Shown: positions 26,780 to 36,979, counted from the first letter of the stretch. The stretch is DNA of 64,000 nt from Tsuneonella litorea (GCF_025154015.1 NZ_JAOAMV010000002.1:496001-560000); one strand, 5' to 3'. A program made the numbers and translations. The notes: a model not told the origin generated them from the letters alone.

Positions 26780-28198
26780 ATGACCGAGGGTGACAACCGG
26801 CTGCTGATGCTGATCGACGATGAACCGGCGCAGAGCCGGCTCATCTCCGCGCTCGCCGCGCGCGAGGGCTGGCGCACAATCGTGGTCGGCGATTCGGAAA
26901 CCGCGATCGCCACGCTCGGCACCCGCCAGGGAATGCAGCTGTCGGCGATCATCCTCGACCAGTGGGTGCCCGGAGACGACGCCTGTCGCCTGATCGAGGA
27001 ACTCAAGGCACGCCGACCCGCGCTGCCGATCCTTATGCTGACCGCCAGTGCCAGCCCGCTCCTCGCGGTGGAGGCCATGCGGGCGGGCGCCACCGACTAC
27101 ATGATCAAGCCCGTCGCGCCCGATCGGCTGATGCAGGCACTGCGCACCGCCTCGAAGCGCGAAGCGCCGCGCGATGAGCTTCAGCCGCTGACCGAGAAGC
27201 TCGGCCAGGTGCTCGATTTCGACGCGATGATCGGCACCGCGCCCAATTTCCGCGCTGCGCTCGCCAAGGCCGCGAAGTCTGCCCGCGGCCACGGCAACGT
27301 GCTGATCGAGGGCGAAACCGGGACCGGCAAGGAAATGCTGATCCGCGCGATGCACGCGGCCAGCCCCCGGGCGAAGGCGCCGTTCCGCCTGATCAACGCC
27401 CGCGCGGTCCCGGCCAATTCGATCGAATCGGTCCTGTTCGGCCATGAACAAAACGCCTTTCCCGGCGCGTTCGAGCGCCAGGTCGGGGCGATCCAGCAGT
27501 GCGACGGCGGTACCCTCGTGCTCGACGAGGTCGACCGCCTGCCGATGCCCGTGCAGGAGCGCCTGGCAGAAGTGCTTGAAACCGGCGTTGTCCGCCCGCT
27601 CGGCGCGCGCCATGGCTTCAAGTTCGACCTGAGGGTGATTTCGGCAAGCAACCTGCCGCTCGCGACGCTGGGCGATTCGGGTTACTTCCATCCCGCACTT
27701 CACGCGCAGCTCGCCGGCACCACCATCACCTTGCCGCCCTTGCGCGAGCGGACCGGCGACATTCCGGCCCTTGCGCGCCATTTCCTCGGCCGGATCGGCG
27801 AGCAACCCGGCCTCAGGTCGCTGACGATCACCGACAGCGCGCTGGCGCTGCTCGCGGCGTTCGACTGGCCCGGTAACGTCCGCCAGCTCCAGGCGGCGCT
27901 GTTCCGCGCGGCGGTGTTCTGCGACGGCGACGCGCTGACGTCCGACAGCTTCCCGCAACTGTCCGAAATGCTCGGCGAGACGGTCGAGAGCCGCGACCCG
28001 CGCCAGGACGGGGTCGGCGTCATGCTCTACACCGAGGACGGCAACCTGCGCAGCCTCGAGGAGATCGAGGCCGACGTGATCCGCCTCGCCATCGGGCATT
28101 ATCGCGGACGCATGACCGAAGTCGCGCGCCGGCTCGGCATCGGCCGGTCGACGCTGTACCGCAAGCTCGGCGATCTCGGCATCGACAACGCCGCCTGA
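26780..28198 (+). CDS. NtrC-like response regulator with degenerate GAFTGA loop
   Basis: 472 residues: receiver domain (about 8-120; D60 phosphoacceptor in IILDQWVPG, K110), AAA+ domain (about 148-380; Walker A GETGTGKE at 178-185, Walker B GGTLVLDEVD, arginine region PPLRERTGDIP) and a Fis-type helix-turn-helix (TEVARRLGIGRSTLYRKL). The sigma-54 contact loop reads NAFPGA at 225-230 instead of GAFTGA, so the key Thr is Pro and the first Gly is Asn. It may therefore act without sigma-54. The ATG at 26780 is chosen over an upstream frame lacking homology. No sensor kinase is adjacent. Divergent from the oxidase subunit IV/pnt operon. Confidence 0.9.
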   Translation: MTEGDNRLLMLIDDEPAQSRLISALAAREGWRTIVVGDSETAIATLGTRQGMQLSAIILDQWVPGDDACRLIEELKARRPALPILMLTASASPLLAVEAMRAGATDYMIKPVAPDRLMQALRTASKREAPRDELQPLTEKLGQVLDFDAMIGTAPNFRAALAKAAKSARGHGNVLIEGETGTGKEMLIRAMHAASPRAKAPFRLINARAVPANSIESVLFGHEQNAFPGAFERQVGAIQQCDGGTLVLDEVDRLPMPVQERLAEVLETGVVRPLGARHGFKFDLRVISASNLPLATLGDSGYFHPALHAQLAGTTITLPPLRERTGDIPALARHFLGRIGEQPGLRSLTITDSALALLAAFDWPGNVRQLQAALFRAAVFCDGDALTSDSFPQLSEMLGETVESRDPRQDGVGVMLYTEDGNLRSLEEIEADVIRLAIGHYRGRMTEVARRLGIGRSTLYRKLGDLGIDNAA

Positions 28199-28216
28199 TC
28201 CGCTAGTCGGGTCGGC

Positions 28217-28981
28217 ATGACCGAACCCAAACTCGACTTCTCCGGCCGCACCGCGCTTGTCACGGGAGCAGGCTCGGGCATCGGCGCGGCGGTCGCCCGG
28301 TGGCTGGACGCGCACGGCATCGCCGCGCTGCACCTCGTCGACATTAACGCCCATGGGATCGAGGCGCTCGCCCTGACGTGCGAAGTCCACGCCCACGTCC
28401 ACGATGTCTCGGATCCGCAGTTCTGGGGCGGGTTCGAGCGGGCCGCGGGCAAGCTCGACCACGCGGTGGTCAACGCGGGGATCGGCAGCGGCGGCCAGAT
28501 CGCCGAGCAGTCGTTCAAGGACTGGCGCCGGGTTATGGCGGTCAATCTCGACGGGGCCTTCCTCACCCTCGCGGCCGCGATCCGGCTGATGCGGGCGAAC
28601 GGCAGGGGGTCGGCGGTCGTCACGAGCTCCATCACCGCGGTGAAGCCGGTCGCGGGGATCGGCGCCTACGGCGTCGCCAAGGCCGGTGTCGCGCACATGG
28701 CGCGGATCGCCGCGGCGGAGAACGCCGCGCTCGGCATCCGCGTCAACGCGGTCGCGCCCGGCGGGGTCGACACCGCCATATGGGATGCCGGCGAGGCCTT
28801 TCGCGAGGCGGTCGCTGCACACGGGCGCGAAGCCGCGATAGCGGGAATGGGCGCGAGCCATCCGCGCGGCCGCTTTGCGACGGCGGACGAAATCGCCTGC
28901 GATATCGGATACCTGCTCAGCGACATGGCCGCGAACGTCACCGGAGTGGTGCTCAACACCGATGGCGGGTACTCGCTCTAG
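28217..28981 (+). CDS. SDR family oxidoreductase
   Basis: 254 residues. Cofactor motif TGAGSGIGAAVA, an NAG motif in VVNAGIGSGG, and the Ser-Tyr-Lys catalytic set in TSSITAVKPVAGIGAYGVAK. The C-terminus (GVVLNTDGGYSL) is that of a classical SDR. An Asp after beta-2 (LVDINAHG) suggests preference for NAD(H). The substrate is not deducible. It starts 18 bases after the NtrC-like regulator on the same strand, so it may be in the same transcript. Confidence 0.92.
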   Translation: MTEPKLDFSGRTALVTGAGSGIGAAVARWLDAHGIAALHLVDINAHGIEALALTCEVHAHVHDVSDPQFWGGFERAAGKLDHAVVNAGIGSGGQIAEQSFKDWRRVMAVNLDGAFLTLAAAIRLMRANGRGSAVVTSSITAVKPVAGIGAYGVAKAGVAHMARIAAAENAALGIRVNAVAPGGVDTAIWDAGEAFREAVAAHGREAAIAGMGASHPRGRFATADEIACDIGYLLSDMAANVTGVVLNTDGGYSL

Positions 28982-29039
28982 CGGAACCGCACTCGCCGGA
29001 CACCGTTCGACTGGAACCATTCCAGCAACGGGGCACCTC

Positions 29040-29549
29040 ATGGACATCGTCGACTGCATTCTCGCCGACCACGCGCGCCAGCGCCAGTACTTCGCCGCGC
29101 TCGACCAGGCCCAGGACGATCCCGATGTGCTCGGCAAGGTGTTCGCCCGCCTGAAGAACTTCCTCGAGGCCCACGCGGAGGCCGAGGAACGCTTCTTCTA
29201 CCCCACCCTGCTGAAGAAGGGCGAGGGGGCGACCGATTCCGACAGCGCCGCGGAGACCACCGACGACGCGATCGACGACCACAACAAGATCGCCGAGGCG
29301 GCCGAGGCGGCGATGCGCGAGAAACCCGGGTCGGACGCGTGGTGGACTTGCGTCGACAAGTGCAACGAGCAGAACTCGAAGCACTTGAGCGAGGAGGAGC
29401 GGCAGGGCCTGACCGATTTCCGCCGGCGCGTGCCGCTCGAAACCCGCGTCAAGCTGGGTCTCCAGTACCTCGCGTTCGAGGCAAAGCACGAGAACAGCTA
29501 CGACCGGACCGAGAAGGAGCCGGACGCCTACATCGCGGCAAACTCGTAG
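29040..29549 (+). CDS. Hemerythrin HHE domain protein
   Basis: 169 residues, all helical. Iron-ligand-type residues occur in DCILADHARQRQYF, FLEAHAEAEERFFYPTLL, DDAIDDHNKIAEA and SKHLSEEERQGL, the spacing of a di-iron hemerythrin-like bundle. Such proteins sense or store oxygen or scavenge reactive species. No signal peptide, so cytosolic. The ATG at 29040 is 58 bases after the SDR stop; the frame is open upstream but lacks homology. It converges with folP. Confidence 0.9.
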   Translation: MDIVDCILADHARQRQYFAALDQAQDDPDVLGKVFARLKNFLEAHAEAEERFFYPTLLKKGEGATDSDSAAETTDDAIDDHNKIAEAAEAAMREKPGSDAWWTCVDKCNEQNSKHLSEEERQGLTDFRRRVPLETRVKLGLQYLAFEAKHENSYDRTEKEPDAYIAANS

Positions 29550-29564
29550 CTCGCCCGGGCTTCG

Positions 29565-30677
29565 TCAGGCCGGCAGCATCGAGAAGTCGGTCAGCGCGGC
29601 GTCGCGCAGCCCGCGCCAGATATTGCGCGCCTGCACGGTCTCGGCAACGTCGTGCACACGGACGATCTGTGCGCCGGCTTCCATAGCCCTGAGCGCCAGC
29701 GCAACGCTGCCGCCGAGCCGCTGGTGCGCCGCCGCCTCGTCCGACAAAGCGCCGATCATCCGCTTGCGGCTCGCGCCGATCATCAGCGGCTGCCCCAGCG
29801 CGTGGAACAGCGGCAGCGCGTTCATCAGCGCGAGGTTGTCGGCCAGGGTCTTGCCGAAGCCCAGCCCAGGGTCGAGCGCGATCTTCTCGCGCGCGATGCC
29901 CGCGGCGATCGCCGCGTCCCTGCGCGCGGCAAGCCAGTCGAACACGTCGAACACGACATCGTCGTAGTCGCCATCGGCGTGCAGGTCGTCACCCGAACCC
30001 GGGGCGTGCATGATCACCACCGGACATCCCCGCGCCGCGACGAGGTCGATCATGTTCGGATCTTGGCGCATCCCGGACACGTCGTTCGCCATGTGCGCGC
30101 CCGCATCGAGCGCGGCGTTCATGACCCCGGCGCGCCGGGTGTCGACGCAGATCGCCGCGCCCATCGCCGCGCAGTACTCGACCGCCGGGACCACGCGGGC
30201 GATCTCGTCGCCCTCCCACACCGCCGCCGCCCCCGGCCGCGTGCTTTCGCCGCCGATATCGACCATCGCCGCACCCGCCTCGAGCATCCGCGCCGCGTGG
30301 GCCGCGCCCTCTTCGGGGTTCTCCAGGAACTTTCCGCCATCGGAAAAGCTGTCGGGCGTCACGTTGAGGATGCCGGCGACCTGCGGCTGGTCGAGCCGGA
30401 TGGTGCGCGCGCCGAGCTGTAGGGGTGTGTGCGTGGTGCGCAGCGCGGCCCACTGCGCCTCGGCCTCGGGCCCGAGCGCATCGGGCAACCGGGCAAAGGC
30501 TTCAGCCGCGCCGTCCGGCGTGAACCGGTCCCGCGAAACGACCTTGCCGCCGCGCCGCACGACCGCGGCAAAGCGGTGCGCATAGACCAGCCCCCCGGCG
30601 AGGCGAACGCAATCGCCCTCCTCGACCTGCGGGCTGGCGGCAAGGCCAATGGGCATGAGGTAAAGGCGATCGGTCAT
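29565..30677 (-). CDS. folP: Dihydropteroate synthase with N-terminal extension
   Basis: 370 residues, about 90 longer than E. coli FolP. The catalytic core begins near residue 97 with VAGILNVTPDSFSDGGKFL and continues with MVDIGGESTRPGA, NDVSGMRQD, DPGLGFGKTLADN and GASRKRMIGAL, all canonical. It condenses p-aminobenzoate with hydroxymethyl dihydropterin diphosphate in folate synthesis. The N-terminal 95 residues look like a small separate domain (LYLMPIGLAASPQVEEGDCV) that I believe recurs in Sphingomonadales. The ATG at 30677 lies 31 bases after ccrM. Confidence 0.95.
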   Translation of the reverse strand: MTDRLYLMPIGLAASPQVEEGDCVRLAGGLVYAHRFAAVVRRGGKVVSRDRFTPDGAAEAFARLPDALGPEAEAQWAALRTTHTPLQLGARTIRLDQPQVAGILNVTPDSFSDGGKFLENPEEGAAHAARMLEAGAAMVDIGGESTRPGAAAVWEGDEIARVVPAVEYCAAMGAAICVDTRRAGVMNAALDAGAHMANDVSGMRQDPNMIDLVAARGCPVVIMHAPGSGDDLHADGDYDDVVFDVFDWLAARRDAAIAAGIAREKIALDPGLGFGKTLADNLALMNALPLFHALGQPLMIGASRKRMIGALSDEAAAHQRLGGSVALALRAMEAGAQIVRVHDVAETVQARNIWRGLRDAALTDFSMLPA

Positions 30678-30708
30678 GCAGCCGCCTTCGCGGGGACGGT
30701 CAGCGAAA

Positions 30709-31996
<1,288 letters not shown>

Positions 31997-32009
31997 GACA
32001 TCGTGGGGT

Positions 32010-32261
32010 GTGGCACGGAAGACTCGCTGGGACGGTTTCGGGTTGCCCGGACCACGCGGCTACCACATGGATTGCGAGTGGGGGCCGCTGTGCAAATTTC
32101 TCGCGGTGCCCAAGCCAGCGCCGCCCTTGCCGCGCGTGAACAGCCGCGACGAGCTGACCGCGGCCAACGACGAGGCCGGCGGTCTGCCGCCCGACTTCGA
32201 AACGATGGAGAAGTTCGGCCGCGACTATATCGCGGCGATGCGCGCCAAGGCTTTCGCCTAG
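32010..32261 (+). CDS. Small hypothetical protein
   Basis: 83 residues (MARKTRWDGFGLPGPRGYHM at the start). It has a Trp/Pro-rich N-terminal part with two cysteines (CEWGPLC), a proline-rich middle (PKPAPPLP) and a charged helical tail. I recognise no family. The start is GTG at 32010. It is divergent from ccrM across the GANTC-rich region and its TAG stop overlaps the 3-prime end of convergent rnhB by 4 bases. Codon use matches the surroundings, so it is likely real. Confidence 0.6.
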   Translation: MARKTRWDGFGLPGPRGYHMDCEWGPLCKFLAVPKPAPPLPRVNSRDELTAANDEAGGLPPDFETMEKFGRDYIAAMRAKAFA

Positions 32262-32887
32262 GCCGCGAACAGGTCTGCCTGCGCGACCGGCGAGAAGCTG
32301 CGCCGGTGGAGCGGGCACGGTCCGTGCCGGCGCAGCGCGGCAAGGTGATCCGCGGTCCCGTAGCCCTTGTTGCGCTCCCACCCGTATTGCGGGTGCACCT
32401 TGGCATGGTCGCGCATGATCCGGTCGCGCCATTCCTTGGCGACGATCGAGGCCGCGCCGATCGCCGGCTCCTTGCCGTCCCCGCCGACGATCGGACGCGC
32501 AGCCCAGCGCCATTCCGGCCGCCGGCCGCTGGGGGTCAGGTTTCCGTCGACCAGCACCAGGTCGGGATCGCGCGCGAGCGCTTCGGCGAGGCGCGCGACC
32601 GCCAGCGTCATCGCGAGCATCGTCGCGCCGAAGATGTTGAGCCGGTCGATGTCCTCGACTTCGACGACTCCGACACCCCAGGCACAGCGCCGCCGGACGC
32701 TGAGGTCGAGCCGCGCGCGGGTCGCGGCGCAGAGCTTTTTCGAATCGTCCAGACCCACCGGGCGCGGCTTGCAGAGCGCGACCGCCGCTGCGACAACCGG
32801 TCCCGCGAGCGGACCGCGACCCGCCTCGTCCACGCCCACGACCAGCGGGGTGGAGCCGAATTGCGGATGAGGAGTTCCTGAGAGCAT
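32258..32887 (-). CDS. rnhB: Ribonuclease HII
   Basis: 209 residues. The catalytic acidic residues are in VGVDEAGRGPLAGPVVAA and in LVLVDGNLTP, and GAASIVAKEWRDRIM is a family motif. It removes ribonucleotides from DNA and RNA-DNA hybrids. The ATG at 32887 overlaps, head to head, the ATG (32886) of the PQQ-type dehydrogenase, sharing the sequence CATG; a TTG two codons upstream (LVMLSG) with AGGGAA before it is an alternative start. Confidence 0.94.
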   Translation of the reverse strand: MLSGTPHPQFGSTPLVVGVDEAGRGPLAGPVVAAAVALCKPRPVGLDDSKKLCAATRARLDLSVRRRCAWGVGVVEVEDIDRLNIFGATMLAMTLAVARLAEALARDPDLVLVDGNLTPSGRRPEWRWAARPIVGGDGKEPAIGAASIVAKEWRDRIMRDHAKVHPQYGWERNKGYGTADHLAALRRHGPCPLHRRSFSPVAQADLFAA

Positions 32888-34064
32888 GACCAAGCGACCG
32901 ATTTCCCTTGTGCTCCTATCCCCTGTCACTCTCGGGCTGGCAAGCTGCGGGATGCAGACGACCGGGGATTCGCCTGCGGCGAACTCCACCCCGGCGCCCG
33001 CGGGTGGGGGCGCGGCCCCGTTCCGCATCGTCGAGCACGGAAGCTTCGACGAGCCCTGGGCCGCCGCCTTCGCCCCCGGAACGAACACGATCTTCATCAC
33101 CGAAAAAGCCGGGACGATGAAGTTCGTCGACGCGGCGAGCGGGCGGGTCGGCACGGTGACCGGCCTGCCGGACGTCGACTACGGCGGCCAGGGCGGCCTC
33201 GGCGATGTCGCGTTTCTTCCGTCCGAAGGCAGCAGCACGCTCGGCAACCGGACGATCTACCTGAGCTGGGCCGAAGCGGGCAGCGGCGACACCCGCGGCG
33301 CGGCGGTCGGGCGCGGCCGGCTGGTCTGCGAGCAGGCCGATGCCTGCCGGATCGAGAACCTCGCGGTGATCTGGCGGCAGCCGAAGGTGACCGGGCGCGG
33401 GCACTATTCGCATCGCATCGCCTTCGCTCCTGACGCAAAGACGATGTTCGTGTCGAGCGGCGACCGGCAGAAGATGAGCCCGGCACAGGACACCGCCAAC
33501 AACCTCGGTTCGATCGTGCGGCTCAACCTCGACGGGACGCCCGCCGCTGGCAATCCCTTTACCGGCGCGGCCGGCAAGGCACAGGACATCTGGTCGTTCG
33601 GGCACCGTAACACGCTGGGCATCGCCTTCGACGGGCAGGGGCGCCTGTGGAACATCGAGCACGGCCCGGCGGGCGGCGACGAGATCAACCTGGTCGAGAA
33701 AGGCGCGAACTACGGCTGGCCCGAGGTGTCGGAGGGCGATCACTACGACGGCCGTGCGATCCCCCCGCACGCCACCCGGCCCGAGTTCTCGGCCCCCGCA
33801 ATCAGCTGGAATCCCGTCATCGCGCCCGGTGACTTCCTGTTCTATTCGGGCAAGCTCTGGCCGGAATGGAAGGGCAACGCGATCATCGGCGCGATGAAGC
33901 CGGCAGCGCTCGTAAGGGTCGCGATCGACGGGACGAAGGCCAAAGAGGCGGCCCGCTACCCGATGGACAAGCGGATCCGCGAGGTCGTCGAAGGCCCCGA
34001 CGGCGCGCTCTGGCTGCTCGAGGACAAGGCCGGCGGCCGGCTGCTCGAATTGCGGCCGCGCTGA
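32886..34064 (+). CDS. PQQ-dependent sugar dehydrogenase family lipoprotein
   Basis: 392 residues. A lipoprotein signal with lipobox LASC (Cys at residue 21) is followed by a spacer and a six-bladed beta-propeller of the glucose/sorbosone dehydrogenase (YliI/Asd) type: GGQGGLGDVAFLP, HYSHRIAFAPD, SFGHRNTLGIAFD, EHGPAGGDEINLVEKGANYG. It would oxidise aldose sugars in the periplasm with PQQ and pass electrons to the respiratory chain. The ATG at 32886 is fixed by the signal peptide and shares bases with the rnhB start. Confidence 0.92.
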   Translation: MTKRPISLVLLSPVTLGLASCGMQTTGDSPAANSTPAPAGGGAAPFRIVEHGSFDEPWAAAFAPGTNTIFITEKAGTMKFVDAASGRVGTVTGLPDVDYGGQGGLGDVAFLPSEGSSTLGNRTIYLSWAEAGSGDTRGAAVGRGRLVCEQADACRIENLAVIWRQPKVTGRGHYSHRIAFAPDAKTMFVSSGDRQKMSPAQDTANNLGSIVRLNLDGTPAAGNPFTGAAGKAQDIWSFGHRNTLGIAFDGQGRLWNIEHGPAGGDEINLVEKGANYGWPEVSEGDHYDGRAIPPHATRPEFSAPAISWNPVIAPGDFLFYSGKLWPEWKGNAIIGAMKPAALVRVAIDGTKAKEAARYPMDKRIREVVEGPDGALWLLEDKAGGRLLELRPR

Positions 34065-34125
34065 CGGCGCCAGCCGCGGATTGCTCTCGACACGCGAACG
34101 GCACGCCCCTAACGGCGCCGCGCCC

Positions 34126-34629
34126 ATGCCGACTATCGTGCCCCTGTCCGCGGTCGATCCGCAGCTCGTCGAGGACCTGCTCGACCGCGCGTTCGAGCCC
34201 GAGAGGCGGCGGCGCACGTCCTACCGGATCCGCGAAGGCACAGACTGGCTGCCCCCGCTCAGCTTCGCGGCGCTCGACGATGCGGACTGGCTGATCGGCA
34301 CGATCCAGGTGTGGCCGGTGGCATTGTCCGATCCGGCCGGGCGAGCGCATCCGCTCTTGATGGTCGGCCCCGTCGCCGTCCTGCCGGGGCACCAAGGGGA
34401 AGGCTACGGCAAGGCGATGATGGCCGCCGCGCTCGGCGCGATCGACCCCGCGGCGCCCTTGCCGCAAGTGCTCATCGGTGATGCAGCCTATTACGGCCCG
34501 TTCGGCTTCGTCGAGGCGCCGCAAGGGTGGCGCTGTCCCGGCCAATGGGACCCGGCGCGGTTGCTGGTGCGATGCGAGCATCCCTCGATCCTGCCGCCCG
34601 AGGGCATGTTGGGTCCCTGGAAGGATTGA
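34126..34629 (+). CDS. GNAT family N-acetyltransferase
   Basis: 167 residues. The acetyl-CoA loop is visible as VAVLPGHQGEGYGKAMM, preceded by PLLMVGP on strand beta-4; YYGPFGF near the C-terminus is typical of the YhbS-like class. Substrate unknown. The ATG at 34126 gives MPTIVPLSAVDPQLVEDLL; an upstream TTG would add an unlikely segment. It follows the sugar dehydrogenase after 61 bases and precedes DUF1285. Confidence 0.88.
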   Translation: MPTIVPLSAVDPQLVEDLLDRAFEPERRRRTSYRIREGTDWLPPLSFAALDDADWLIGTIQVWPVALSDPAGRAHPLLMVGPVAVLPGHQGEGYGKAMMAAALGAIDPAAPLPQVLIGDAAYYGPFGFVEAPQGWRCPGQWDPARLLVRCEHPSILPPEGMLGPWKD

Positions 34630-34660
34630 GTCGCCCGCGGCTCTCTGGCATCGCCCGCCC

Positions 34661-35197
34661 GTGCCATATGACCCGCCACCCGAGATCGCCGGTCTCTCGC
34701 TTGCCGAGCTCGCCGATGCCGTCGCGGCGCGGAGCCTGCCGCCCGTCGAGGAATGGTCACCGGCTCACGTGGGCGACAGCCGCATGACGATCCGCGCGGA
34801 CGGCACCTGGACTCATGAGGGCAGCCCGATCACCCGCCCCGCGATGGTGCGCGCGTTTGCCTCGCTGCTGGTGCGGGACGACGCGGGGTACTGGCTGGTC
34901 ACGCCGGCGCAAAAACTGTCGGTCGAGGTCGAGGACGCCGCCTTCATCGCTACCGACATGACGGCACGGGACGGCGCGCTGGCCTTCCGGCTCAACACCG
35001 ACGAGATCGTCATCGCCGGACCGGACCACCCGCTGTTGGCGCGCGGCGACGCAGAGACGCCGGCTCTCTATCTCGGCGTGCGACGCGGTTGCGAGGCGCG
35101 GCTCAACAGGTCGACCTACGAACAGCTCGCGCACCTCGCAGATGCCGACTGGCGGGTGGCGAGCCGGGGCAAGATCTTTTCGCTGGTGCCGTCATGA
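34661..35197 (+). CDS. DUF1285 domain protein
   Basis: 178 residues. Family-type segments are MTIRADGTWTHEGSPITRPA, FASLLVRDDAGYWLVTPAQK and VEDAAFIATDM, which match DUF1285, a two-domain fold of unknown function. The start is GTG at 34661 (MPYDPPPEIAGLSLAELADA). The TGA overlaps the ATG of the NUDIX gene; the order DUF1285-NUDIX-CCA-adding enzyme is common in alphaproteobacteria. Confidence 0.9.
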   Translation: MPYDPPPEIAGLSLAELADAVAARSLPPVEEWSPAHVGDSRMTIRADGTWTHEGSPITRPAMVRAFASLLVRDDAGYWLVTPAQKLSVEVEDAAFIATDMTARDGALAFRLNTDEIVIAGPDHPLLARGDAETPALYLGVRRGCEARLNRSTYEQLAHLADADWRVASRGKIFSLVPS

Positions 35198-35793
35198 GCG
35201 TGCTGATCGACCGGCTGACCCGCGTGTTCGAGGCGGGCCACGCGCGCGAGGTCGACCTGCTGACCGACGCCATGGCCCCGCCCGACGAACTGCGCCCGGC
35301 GGCGGTGCTGATCGCGGTCACCGACCGGAGCGAGCCCGGTGTCCTCCTCACGCATCGTCCCGACACGATGCGCTCGCACCCCGGCCAGGCGGCATTTCCG
35401 GGCGGGAAGATCGATCCCGGGGAGGACGCGATTGAGGCGGCCCTGCGCGAAGCACACGAGGAACTCGCGATCGATCCGCGCCACGTGCGGGTGATCGGCG
35501 CGTCGGACCCGTTCCGCACGCGAACGGGCTACGACGTGACCCCCGTGCTCGCGGTGGTCCCGCCCGACCTGCCGATCGTCCCCAACCCGGCCGAAGTGCG
35601 CGAATGGTTCGAACCGCCGCTGGCCTTCGTGCTCGATCCCGCCAACCGCGTGCCGCGCACGGTCGAGTGGGAGGGCGCCGAGCGGACCTATTTCGAGATC
35701 GTGTGGGAGGGCCACCGTATCTGGGGCGTGACCGCGGCGATCATCGGCAACCTGTCGCGGCGGCTGGCGCTCACCGAGCTGTTCGATGGCTGA
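35194..35793 (+). CDS. NUDIX hydrolase, CoA pyrophosphatase type
   Basis: 199 residues. The NUDIX box is GGKIDPGEDAIEAALREAHE plus ELAID, and the CoA-specific signature LLTHRPDTMRSHPGQAAFPG lies just before it, as in NudL-type enzymes. It would split CoA and its derivatives to 4-phosphopantetheine and 3,5-ADP. The ATG overlaps the stop of DUF1285, and the end overlaps the CCA enzyme by 8 bases, so the three are co-translated. Confidence 0.93.
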   Translation: MSVLIDRLTRVFEAGHAREVDLLTDAMAPPDELRPAAVLIAVTDRSEPGVLLTHRPDTMRSHPGQAAFPGGKIDPGEDAIEAALREAHEELAIDPRHVRVIGASDPFRTRTGYDVTPVLAVVPPDLPIVPNPAEVREWFEPPLAFVLDPANRVPRTVEWEGAERTYFEIVWEGHRIWGVTAAIIGNLSRRLALTELFDG

Positions 35794-36979
35794 TCTGGCA
35801 CCCCCACGCGTTCCCGACGCCGAATGGACCCGGCGCCCCGCGCTCGCACGTCTCGTCGGCGCCCTTGGGGAAGGCAACGTGCGCTGGGTCGGCGGGGCGG
35901 TGCGCGACACGCTGCTCGGGCAGGACGTCCACGACATCGACGCGGCCACGCCGCTCGAACCGGTCGAAGTGATCGACCGGCTCGAGGCCGCCGGCATTCG
36001 CACGATCCCGACGGGCATCGATCACGGCACCGTCACCGCGATCCTCGATGGCGGCAACGTCGAGATCACGACGCTGCGTCACGACGTCTCGACCGATGGG
36101 CGCCGCGCGACGGTCGCCTTCGCCAGCGACTGGAAGGACGATGCCGCGCGCCGCGACTTCACGATCAACGCGCTCTACGCCCATCCATCGACACGCGAGG
36201 TTTTCGACTACTTCGGCGGGGTCGCGGACCTTGAGGCGAAGCGGGTGCGGTTCATCGGCGATGCGCGCCAGCGCATCCGCGAGGATTACCTGCGAATCCT
36301 GCGGTATTTCCGCTTCCAGGCACGGTTCGGGTCCGCGCTCGACGCCGAGGCCGAGGAGGCCTGCGCCGAACTTGCCGAAAGCCTCAAGGGCCTCAGCCGC
36401 GAACGGGTCGGCTGGGAACTGCAGAACCTGCTCGCGCTGCCCGATCCGGGTCCCACCGTGGCGCGGATGCGCGAACTGGGCGTGCTGCAGGTGGTCCTTC
36501 CCGAGGCGGGCAAGCAGGAGGTCGACAAGCTCAGCAGGCTGGTCGCGGTCGAGAATGCCGCAGGCGTAAGGCCCCATGCCATGCGCCGCCTCGCCGCGCT
36601 GCTTCCAGCAGTGCCGCCGGTTGCCGAAGGCGTCGCGGCACGCCTCAGGCTTTCGAAGAACCAGCGTGCGCGCCTCACCTGCACCGCAGCGCGCGATACG
36701 CGCGACGGAGATTCTCCGCGCGCGCTCGCCTATGCCGTGGGCGTCGACTGCGCGATCGACCGGCTCCTGCTGGAAGGACAGGACATCGACGCGCTCAAGC
36801 GGTGGGAACCGCCAGTGCTGCCGGTCAAGGGCGGCGAAATCGTCGCCCGGGGCGTCCGCGCCGGTCCCGAAGTCGCGCGGATCCTGCGCGCGGTCGAGCG
36901 GCGCTGGGTCGACGAAGGCTTCCCCGACCGTGAACGGGTGGCAGCAATCCTGGAGGACGAACTGGCCCGGCGCGGCTGA
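35786..36979 (+). CDS. CCA tRNA nucleotidyltransferase
   Basis: 397 residues. Class II nucleotidyltransferase head: VRWVGGAVRDTLLGQDVHDID with the metal Asp pair, then TIPTGIDHGTVTAIL and the RRDFTINALYAHPSTREVFD motif. RIREDYLRILRYFRFQARFG follows as the RNA-binding region. It adds or repairs the 3-prime CCA of tRNAs. The ATG is inside the end of the NUDIX gene. A terminator lies about 150 bases after the stop. Confidence 0.95.
   Translation: MADLAPPRVPDAEWTRRPALARLVGALGEGNVRWVGGAVRDTLLGQDVHDIDAATPLEPVEVIDRLEAAGIRTIPTGIDHGTVTAILDGGNVEITTLRHDVSTDGRRATVAFASDWKDDAARRDFTINALYAHPSTREVFDYFGGVADLEAKRVRFIGDARQRIREDYLRILRYFRFQARFGSALDAEAEEACAELAESLKGLSRERVGWELQNLLALPDPGPTVARMRELGVLQVVLPEAGKQEVDKLSRLVAVENAAGVRPHAMRRLAALLPAVPPVAEGVAARLRLSKNQRARLTCTAARDTRDGDSPRALAYAVGVDCAIDRLLLEGQDIDALKRWEPPVLPVKGGEIVARGVRAGPEVARILRAVERRWVDEGFPDRERVAAILEDELARRG

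Noticed and set aside
26726-29137. 803-codon open frame on the minus strand
   Set aside because: It is antisense to the NtrC-like regulator, SDR and hemerythrin genes, all with strong motifs. Its protein is rich in Arg/Ala/Gly with no domain. Long shadow frames are expected at this G+C.
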